Below are positions 10,201-20,025 of a DNA stretch of 40,004 nt, one piece after another. The stretch lies in contig FN648069.1 of NCBI GenBank assembly GCA_000310025.1, positions 903,299 to 943,302 of the forward strand, read 5' to 3'. Positions within the stretch are counted from its first letter, which is position 1; the number at the start of each line of letters is the position of its first letter. The notes below the pieces were generated by a model. It was not told where the DNA came from. It made no database searches and saw nothing but the letters and a program-made list of their open reading frames with translations. The translations under genes and the position numbers were made by a program. This stretch comes from Ectocarpus siliculosus (taxonomy: Eukaryota; Sar; Phaeophyceae; Ectocarpales; Ectocarpaceae).

Positions 10201-12744
10201 CCATGAGGGATTTCACGTAGCCCTCTTTCAAACCAACCTAGAGACATTGTTTCGGTGAGAGAGTATTGAAGTATTGTTTTGGGTCCAACCGCATGACCGT
10301 GGCTGTAGTTCTGGAGAACATGGCAGCTTGCCTCGGGTAGGGCTCCATACCTGACCACCCTGCTAGTCTACCCTTGTATGTGTGTCGAAGATGCTTGTAT
10401 CACTTCTATTAAGGACAGCAGACGAGATCAAGATGCGGCGGGAGAGAACGTGCCGCAGAGCACCAAGCACTCCCACAGAGCCGAACCCGCGGATCAACCA
10501 TAAAACCCAATCCAGGGGACTATCAATTCCTATCTGCGTAGCCACGTCCTACAGTAGTCCCGTTGGAATATGCTCATCCGCTCATGCACACATGAACACC
10601 CCCCCCTTCGGTCCGGAGATATCATCTCTGATACCCGTGCTACACCAAATATCTTCGCGCAACACAAAACGGGCCACCTCCGAAAATCATGTTACGTCTT
10701 TGTTTCTGCGCGCTTTTGCGCATCACGCCGGCCGATGTCTTTTTTTTTGCGTCAAGCGGAATGCCACATTCCGTCCGAAAACCATGTAACATATCTTTGT
10801 TTGCCAATTGACCCTGTGCGGTTTGTCCCTCACGCCGACGCTTGTTTTTTTTTTCGTCAGGCGGATCGCCACCTTCCAACGATGACCGTTCTCGAGACCT
10901 TCAAGTTCGCGTTCGACTCCATGTCTGGTGGTACTCACGGCAGCCTCGTGGCGGAAGAAGGCCTGAACGACGACCAGAAGGACCTGATATCGTGGATGGA
11001 CAGCATGCGTTTCAAGGTGACTTTTGGCAAACCTGCGTTACGTTGCGATGCGCGATTGGGTGAGCTTTTGGCTTCACGTGGAGTGTGATCTGACGATGGG
11101 GTGCACTCTAGTGTTATTTAGTTGCGCATCGAAACGAAACCTTCGATTGATCAAACGTCATATCATATCGAATCGTGTGTATTCACGAACGTACACGTGA
11201 TCGGGACTGTGTTTTCTTGGCGCTAGTGGGAACGATGGGCTATAATGCATGCTGCTATGCATATTGTGTGTGTCAGAGTCAATCCCAGTCGTGGTTGTCA
11301 AACTTTCTTCTCGTTTGTATTTTGCGTCGTTGACAATGTAGGTGGAGATGATTACGCGGAATCTGGGCCTGTTCAACGCTAAGGACACGATCGTCGGCGA
11401 CAACTCCGTCAGGGGGGTCAGCGGAGGAGAACGGAGGCGTGTCACTCTCGGTGAGAACAGAGAGATCGGGGGGGGGGTAGAGGGAGTGAGAGACACAGAG
11501 AGACAGAGACAGAGAAAGAGAGAGGGACAGAGAAGAGGACACAGAGAGACGGAAAGACAGGCAATAGAAGTGAGCAAGAGATTTAAGAGACAGGGAGATG
11601 GGCGGAGAGAGAGTTTGGGGGGGGGGAGAGGGAGGTGATGTTCAAAATATTACCACCATAGCACACCACCATGCCCTGAAGAAGTTATCGCGACAAGTTC
11701 ATATGGCAGCGATCGCATCTCCCAACTTGGGTGCGGGGTACGGCAACCGTAGGAAAGGTACTTTTATTGTCGAGGACACGATAGGCGATAACGGTGTGTT
11801 GAGTTGCTCGCGTGTGTGCCCCCAACGACCGATATAGGCAAGGCGACAACGGCGTGTTGAGTTACTCGCGTGTGCACCCTAACACGAGCGATAGGGAAGG
11901 CGACAACGATGTGTCGAGTTGTTTCGATGTTCCCCTACCGAGCGATAGGCAAGGCGACAATGGTGTGATAAATTGCTCGCGTGTGTTTACCCTAACACGA
12001 GCGACAAACTTGCTGGGTCAGGTGAGATGCTGTGCGGGCCGCAGACGGTGTTCCTGCTGGATAGCATCTCCACCGGGTTGGACAGCAGCACCACTTTCGA
12101 CATCATGAACACGCTCAAGGTACGGCGGGCGGGACAGCGTTGCCCGCTGCAAGAATGTCAGACGCGATGGGAGACGTGTCGATAATGCCTAGTCGATAAT
12201 ATGTAGTCCACGCGGCGTATGGCTGCGAGAGCACGCGCAGGAGCGTGAAGGCCTCGTCCGTACAAAGCGGTTCGGCGGAGGAAAAACAGCAGCATGAGGT
12301 AGAGAGATAAGGGAGGAAACCGTATAAAACTTGTCTTTCAATTGAGCCCAATAATAGTTGTTGTCGGAGGCACCAGAGGATCCGAAGCGCCTTTGACCCT
12401 TCGAAGGTGACGATAGGCTTACGCAGGATGCATGCTTTCCTCTCCCCATCACGACAACCATGCCGTCAGCGAGAGTCGTGGCGAATGGCCCGATGCTGAC
12501 TGAGGCAAAACTGCCGTTGAAGAGTCGAAAAAAAAGCCAAAACCAATACTTGTAGACCCCCGTCGGGCCTGATACTGACCGAGGCAAGACACCGTGAAAA
12601 AAGGATATATAAAGCGAACTTAACCCCCCCCCCCCCCGTTGCTTGGTTTGTTTGTTCAGTCGGCGTCACGCAGCTTCCACAGCACGGTGGTGGTCGCTCT
12701 GCTCCAGCCGCCCCCGGAGGTAATTCACGCGTCTGTTGGGGTTA

Positions 12745-12781
<37 letters not shown>

Positions 12782-13041
12782 TACTGTTGTTGTGGTGGTG
12801 GTGCTGTTGTTGTTGTTGTTGTTGTGGTGGTGCTGTTGTTGTTACTGTTGTGGTGGTGGTGCTGTTGTTGTTACTGTTGTGGTGGTGGTGGTGGTGGTTG
12901 TTGTTGTTGTTGTTGTTGTTACTGTTGTTGTGGTGGTGGTGGTGGTGCTGTTGTTGTTGTTGTGGTGGTGGTGGTGCAGTTGTTGTTACTGTTGTGGTGG
13001 TGGTGCTGTTGTTGTTACTGTTGTTGTGGTGGTGGTGGTTC

Positions 13042-13097
<56 letters not shown>

Positions 13098-16000
13098 ACT
13101 GTTGTTGTGGTGGTGGTGGTGGTGCTGTTGTTGTTGTTGTTGTTTTTGTCATCGCTCAGATGCAACCTTTCTCTTTAGGGAAGGGTATCTCATGAATGAC
13201 GAGTCTATTGAACCAAACTTGGCGATCTTGCATCTCCCTCTGGCCTTTCCTCTCTGCTAGCATACCTATTCTCTCTCAATCTTGACAGCGTAGCTCTTGC
13301 TTAAACGCATTCGATCAATTCGCTATTGTTCTTGCTCGCAGACGTACGCGCTGTTCGACAACATCATCCTCATGTCGGAGGGGAAGATAATTTTCCACGG
13401 AGCTCGCGAGGACGTGGTGCCGTACTTCAACAGCCTGGGGTGGGTGTTGATATTTTTTCTGCGAAACATAAACGAATCACGAAAGACAACAAAGTCACCG
13501 GGGTATCTACAGATATGATTCCAGGGTAGTGTTGCATTACCAACGTGTGGTTCTGCTATCCCCGGACCAGGGGTCTGGCAGTTATTCCACATGTGGTGCG
13601 ATTTATTATTTTGTGATGCCAGGGTGGAAGACGAAGAGGCGGGGAAGCACTATGGGAGAAAGTCACAAGTTGCGAAGCTATGGTAGGGCTTTTGCACGTC
13701 CACAAGTCTGTTTATGCAGCCTATTTAGGTTGGTTTCAACACATGACGTTTGTTGTTGCTGCTGCTGCTGCTGCTGCTGGCGCTGCTGCTGCTGTTTCTG
13801 TTTCTGTTTCTGTTTTTATGAACGTGTTTGTTGCTATTCGCTTCCCATTCAACCCCATCGCAACCTCTTCAGAGCCCCCTGTTTACCGCAAACCCAATCG
13901 GCCCAGAGACGGACCTCTCTGAATAGTCCTATCGTGTTTGCCTCTCTGTACATACACCGTGTCCGTCCATCAGCATGACTTGCCCCCCTCGAAAGGACGA
14001 AGCTGATTGGCTGGTGGAGCTCACGGGTGAGGCAGGGAACGAGTACCGCACTGACATCGAGACAGCGGGAGGGCTTGCCCGAGCCCCCGTAACCTCCGCG
14101 GAGTTCCACGCCAGGTGGCGTGAAAGCGAGGGGGGCAAGGCCATCGATCAGGCGAGACTTCGCGGTGTTGTTGGCGACGTTTCGGGTCGCAAATCTCGCG
14201 ATATATGTCCAAGATGGAAATGCTTGGGCAGGAAGCCCGTGTTTCCCCCCTTGCTCACGCAGTACTTGAGAGGAAGCTAATGTTCCCCTTATACTTGGTA
14301 GGAAGACAATGTTTTTCCCCCCGTACTGCCACCCTCAGGTTGTAGCTGGACGTCTTGCCTCCAATGGATATCCTTCTTGATTATTGTTGTTTATTCGGCT
14401 TATTTTGTGGCGGCACCGTCACCTAGGGTCTCGCGACGATGAACCCCTNNNNNNNNNNNNNNNNNNNNNNNNNNNNNNNNNNNNNNNNNNNNNNNNNNNN
14501 NNNNNNNNNNNNNNNNNNNNNNNNNNNNNNNNNNNNNNNNNNNNNNNNAAAATGCACGCGTCCGAAAGTGTGTTGACCAAGGGCAGTGTATCATAACATA
14601 CATGCATGCAAGTAAGCCCCCCCCCCCCCCCCAAAGAATCCTCGTGAAAAACAATGGCGTTTCTGGCGTTCTGTCGGCAAATCCAGGAGCTGAGGACGGC
14701 GGGAAGTCTGGACGAGGCACCGTGGCCAGCTTTGTACCAGAGGAGATACCCCAAGTCTTGGTGGTACCACCAGAAGCTGTGCTTCGAGAAGAAGTCGATG
14801 CTGATGCTGAGGGACAAGCCGTACATGAAGAGTCAGATCATGAGCGCGCTCGTCATGGGTGAGTTTTTTGCTGGGCGAAAAATCTGCCGAAAAACTCGGT
14901 TCACGAACGAACGTGTAAGAAGGATCCGAAAGAAGGCAGTCTCTTCGCGTGTCCGTCTGCGTCCGTCCGTAGTCCGCGGAGAAGAAGCAGGAACGAAAAA
15001 TGTTACTGTTGTTGTTGTTGTTGTTGTTGTTGTGGTTGTCTTGACAATAATAACCGTTCCGGTCTGCTCAGTACCTTCGATTATCCGTACCGGTCTCACT
15101 TACGAGGACGACTTTTCGTGGTTACAGGCCAACCACCAATAAAGGGTACACATTTTCTAAACATGACATCAAATGCGACAGTAAATAACGAATTGCACTC
15201 GTTGTCGCCACTTTTTCAGGGCTGATCGTGGGATCCATCTTCTACGACCTCGGCCTCTCCGACGCCAATGCCAAGTTCGGAGTGAGTGTTTAGTGCTTAA
15301 CCGATCTCGATGTCGTTGACTAGCTAGAGGCATGCGAGCAGGCCACCACCGCGTTATCTTAGGGCAGTGCTGGAGTATTCTGGATTCGGATGTGCCTAGT
15401 CTGCATGGGGGTACTCATTTGAACGCATGCCCTAGCCGTTAGACCATTGGCCTCGCATCTCTACCATGCCGGCCCTACCATGCCGGGACGGAGCGATATG
15501 CCGGGTTTTCGCCGGCCCAGGCTACGTTTCACAAGGATGGATGAAAAAATTGGCCATTATCCTGCGTGCCAAACCATGGGGGGGGGGGCATAGGCTGTGC
15601 CTTCCTCCAGCACTACAACGTGCGGTGCCTTCCTCCACGCGTACCTTTGGTGATCGCGCCTCTGCTACTACACTAATAACAGAAGGAAGGGCTGGTTCGT
15701 ATTTACGTCCGACCCGGTTAAAATGTTTCGTGACCCCTGATTTTGGGATGGATGTCGTCAATGCCTGGCGTGGTTGTGTTTATTGCTTGTGCGTGTTTCC
15801 GTAGGCTCATGTATTTTCTTGGTCACAACGGCAAGTTTATTTTCCTTGTCCTCGTACCCCTTCTCGAGGTATATATGCTTACAAGAAATGTTATTTCCTG
15901 TCGTTCGCTTAGATTTTGAGCCAACTCCCCTCCCTCTTCCCTTCCACGGACGACGCCTTTTTCACGTGCCACCCCATGCTGTTGTGTTTTTGCGCTTGCA

Positions 16001-18017
16001 GCTCATCTTCTTCTCCCTGCTCTTCCTGTCCATGTCGGGAATGGCCCAGGTGGGTGCGATTGTCCTTCTTTCGGTCGGCTTGAAAGCACGTCCTCGAGAG
16101 AAAAACACACGTGTTCCCATTTCCGAATGTCCTTCTTCTTTCCTTTTTCGGAGTAATGTAGTGCCGATCGATGGCTCGACTTGCGCTGCAAGAATGACCA
16201 GACTCGGCAGCATCGAAAGCTTAGTTTTGGTTGTTCGTCCGTCTTCGGGGCAATGCGTTTCCAACCCTCCAATATTGTCAGTCTTGATCCCCATTCATTG
16301 CCCACGCATCAATTCCAGCCAAAAAATAATTACCCAGAGTGTTTTCCATCAACACCGACGCTGTTTTCGAGACGTTTTCTTGGCGTTTTATTGTTCGTAC
16401 CAGTTGTTCAGCTATGAATGTCGTGCACCCGAGCCGAGGTTGTGGTAGTGACGTCGACCCTGGCTTTGCCTCGCAGTGCTTGTGTCGGATGTCCATACCG
16501 CCGTAGCTTACGTATGACACTTGATGTGCCTGTTTCTGCTGTATCGGTAGCCGTGGTCGTACCCTTGTTTTGTCCTGCCAATTGTTTCTGCTGTATCGGT
16601 AGCCGTGGTCGTACGCTTGTTTGGTCCTGCCAATTGTTTCTGCTGCATCAGTAGCCGTGGTCGTACGCTGTTTTGTCCTGCCAATTGTTTCTGCTGCATC
16701 AGTAGCCGTGGTCGTACGCTGTTTTGTCCTGCCAATCGTTTCTGCCGTGTTGGTGACCGTTGTCGTGCCCGGTTTTTGTCCTGCCAACAAACAACACCCG
16801 CAAAATCATGTTTTGTTGGGCAGGACAAAACAAGGTACGACAACAAACGGTCACCGACGACACAGCGGAAACAAAAATATGCGGCAGTGTCACATCCTAT
16901 TGTGGTCCGTGCATCTGACACGAAAGAACAACACCCGCACAATTAAAACCGAAAGCGGAAAACGTGCGGCACGTGACTGGATGTTGTACTACTGGCACTC
17001 TTGCCCAATCGTTTGCAGATCCCGGGGGCCATCGAGCGGAGGGGGGTGTTCTACAAGCAGAGTCAGGCCGGCTTCTACCCCACCTCGTGCGAAGTCGTGG
17101 CGGACACGCTCGTCAACACTATTCTCACGGTACGAAGGCATACAGTATCATCAGAGGAAGCCGGATCATACCATTGTTATTCTACTGTAGCAAGGACCCA
17201 CGACTATTGTAACAAACTTTTATGGACGTCATTCCAGATACCTAACCCCTTCAATTATGTCGTCGTGAAACCGTCGTCAACGGTTGTGAAACCGTCGTGA
17301 AACGGTGGTGAGACGGTCGTGAAACCATCGGGCAACCGTTGTGAAACGGTCGTGAAACCGTCGTGAAACCGTTGTGAAACCGTCGTGAAACCGTCGTGAA
17401 CCCGTTGTGAAACGGCCGTGAATCATTGTGAAACCGTTGTGAAACCGTCGTGAAACCGTCGTGAAACCGTCGTGAAACAGTCGTGAAACCGTTGCGAAAC
17501 CGTTGTGATACCGTTGTGAACCGGTCGTGAAAGCGTCGTAAAACCTTCGTGAAACCGTCGTGAAACCGTCGTGAAACCGTTGTGAAACCTTCGCGAAACG
17601 GTCTTAAAACCGTCGTGAAACCGGGGTTCGATGTCTCGCAGGTGGTAGCGTCCATCATCTTCGCCCCCGTGGTCTATTTCCTCGTGGGATTCAGCACCTC
17701 CGACAATGGCGCAAGGTTCTTCACCTTCATGGTCATCGGTATGTTTGAAAACCCATCTGTGAGATGGATTTGTTGTGTTCTTCGTAAGAAAAGAAGATAA
17801 AATAACGTACAAGTGTGGATAGAGCAGGCTTCAATATACCTATTTAGCCCTAGGTGGTGCCGTCGAGGCCATGCGGTCGGGAGGTGGAATTGTTTTTTCG
17901 TCGGCGAGGTGGGCGCTTTTTTCTTTTCCTTCCAAAATGAAATAGACTCGTCTCTTCTTTCACATGCCGTAGATGCCGAGAAAGCGACGTTTTTTCGTGA
18001 GTAGATGTGAAGACAAT

Positions 18018-18053
<36 letters not shown>

Positions 18054-19994
18054 AACAATAACAACAACAACAACGGCGGTGAAATTGTCTTGTTTGCTCC
18101 CTTCTCACTTGTGGCAGTGATCGTGACGAACGTGAACGTCACCCAGTACTTCCGGTTCTTGGCGGCGTTCATGCCCAACTTCACGCTGGCACAGGCAAGA
18201 AGAACAGTAGTAGGGTTAGGGTTAGGGTTGGTTAGGGTTAGGGTTAGGGTTAGGGTTAGGGCTAGCAGCCTTCACGGGCAAGAACAGTAGCAGCCTTCAC
18301 AGGCAAGACACGTATATATTAGTAGCCTTCGCAAATTTTCATTATGCGAACGTATTGGATATAGTAAGATATCGGTGGGATTTCAAAGGGGCTACGGTAT
18401 ATTGTTAGGTGTTATGTTTACGAAACCCGCGCATCTCTTTTCCTTAGAACAAACTTCAATTCTTCGCTTACCACTTAGGCAGTCCGGCAAGAACCGCATT
18501 TCGAAACCAGCGAGCACGAGCTAACCGGTACGGACAAAATGATATTCTTTCTGATCGAAAATAAGTTGCCGGTATGGACAAAACTTGTTCCTGCGCCGCG
18601 GTGTTTCCCCTCATCGTGCTCTTTCCCGCCCCGTTGTGTTGCTGCTCATCAATGCCATTTCCAGGGGTTTGCGGGTCTGAGCGTCCTCGTCTGCGTGCTC
18701 TTCTGCGGCTATCTTATCCCCGGCGCCGATGTTCCCGCTTGGTGGATATGGGTGAGCAATTAATTTAGCGACCGAAACCAAACCATCCTATCATTTGACT
18801 GGTCCTACGGTTCCTTCGGCTGACTGGTCTGAGGGTTCGATGTCGGTTTCTAACGCAACCACTGGCTGTCAGCTAGCCGTGCAGTAGCGGGCGGCTGCCG
18901 ACAACGAACTCTTAAGCCCGCTCAAGATAACGGACGTACAAAATCGCCACGAAAACGCGAGTACAGCTCTAGTACCGTTTTAGGCAAGGTGTACGCCGGC
19001 TGGTCTTCAGAAGCGCAATGGTTGGTATGAGTCGTTTCCGTGTACGCTGGCTTTTTGCAGTACTTGGTTGCTTCTGGCCCATGGTGCACCGGTTGAGTTG
19101 TTCATGTCCATGAACGTGCTGCTGCACCCATTCCACTTCGGCCGTGACATACAAGTTTATAATCGCTGCCGGCAGCGATCGCGGAAGCAGCGGCGGCCAC
19201 GGCCAAAATATGGGACTCGTCAAGTTCAGAACACTGTACATTAGCCCGTCGTTTTAGGGCAACCCCCTCTCTGTCCTCGTGTGCGACTCTCTTTGGTAAA
19301 TAAAGTCTAGGACGGGTTTCGTTCCCTTGCAACCGTTCCATGTGAACCCTTCTAGACGGGTTTTGTTCCCTTGCAGGCGTTCCATGTGAACCCTTCTAGA
19401 CGGGTTTTGTTCCCTTGCAGGCGTTCCATGTGAACCCTTCTAGACGGTTTTCGTTCCCTCGCAGGCGTTCCATGTGAACCCTTCTAGACGGGTTTCGTCC
19501 CCTCGCAGGCGTTCTACATGGACTCTGCTAGTAACAATATGACGGTAGAAGTCGTTTCGTTTCAGGCGTTCCATGCAGGCGTTCGTCCTTCTAAGACGGT
19601 TTGCCGTTCCCTTGCAGGCGTTCCATGTGAACCCTCTCACGTGGGCGTTCCGGGCTGCCGTGCTGAACGAGTTCCAGTCTCCGGAGTATGAGGACACGTG
19701 CGGGGCCCCGGACTTAGCGGAGGGAGCTGCGTGTCCCGTTTCGCTTGGACAGGTGGGTTTTGGTTCCTGATGATGCTTGTGCTGTGGTTGTTGTCGTCGT
19801 TGCTGTTGGCGGTGTTGTTCTTGCTGCTGCTGCTGCTGCTGCTGCTGTTATTGCTGCTGTTGTCGTTGTCGTCGTCGATGCGTATGCATATTCGTTTTGT
19901 TCTGCCAAGTTTTGGTCGCGGTAATAAATACTATGGACGTGACGACATGTCAAGCGTTAGAGTTAGAAGAACATCTCGACGATGACCTTCGCGG

Positions 19995-20025
<31 letters not shown>

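Larger units (their letters stand above)
8353..13439 (+). other. Transporter exons 5-12: nucleotide-binding domain 1 (residues 178-428)
   Basis: Walker A GAPGSGKST (residues 202-210) is split between exons 5 and 6. Exons 7-8 carry [11 protein letters not shown], the helical subdomain and [13 protein letters not shown]. Exon 9 carries the canonical ABC signature [13 protein letters not shown] (332-344). Exon 10 carries Walker B as [18 protein letters not shown]: the Asp is D356, but the next residue, normally the catalytic Glu, is Ser357. Exon 11 ends in ALLQPPPE, where this domain of PDR proteins has Gln rather than the H-loop His. Exon 12 ([17 protein letters not shown]) closes the domain. 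The Ser is read directly as codon AGC. By analogy with fungal Pdr5 (established) this would be the degenerate ATP site, paired with the NBD2 signature. Confidence 0.92.

Noticed and set aside
12639-13260. Long open frames of Val, Leu, Cys or Trp repeats
   Set aside because: They are translations of the GTT/GTG/GTC triplet array in intron 11; no unique protein sequence.
16621-17190. 189-codon plus-strand frame across intron 16
   Set aside because: Built from the 53-bp tandem repeat ([10 protein letters not shown] repeated) running into exon 17 in the wrong frame.
17251-17812. Minus-strand frames with repeated [10 protein letters not shown]-like units
   Set aside because: An 11-bp minisatellite keeps all frames open; this is not a repeat protein. 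The array lies between two well-supported transporter exons on the other strand.
19311-19530. CRISPR-like array of regular repeats
   Set aside because: Units are contiguous without unique spacers and copy an exon border in a eukaryotic intron; this is tandem duplication.
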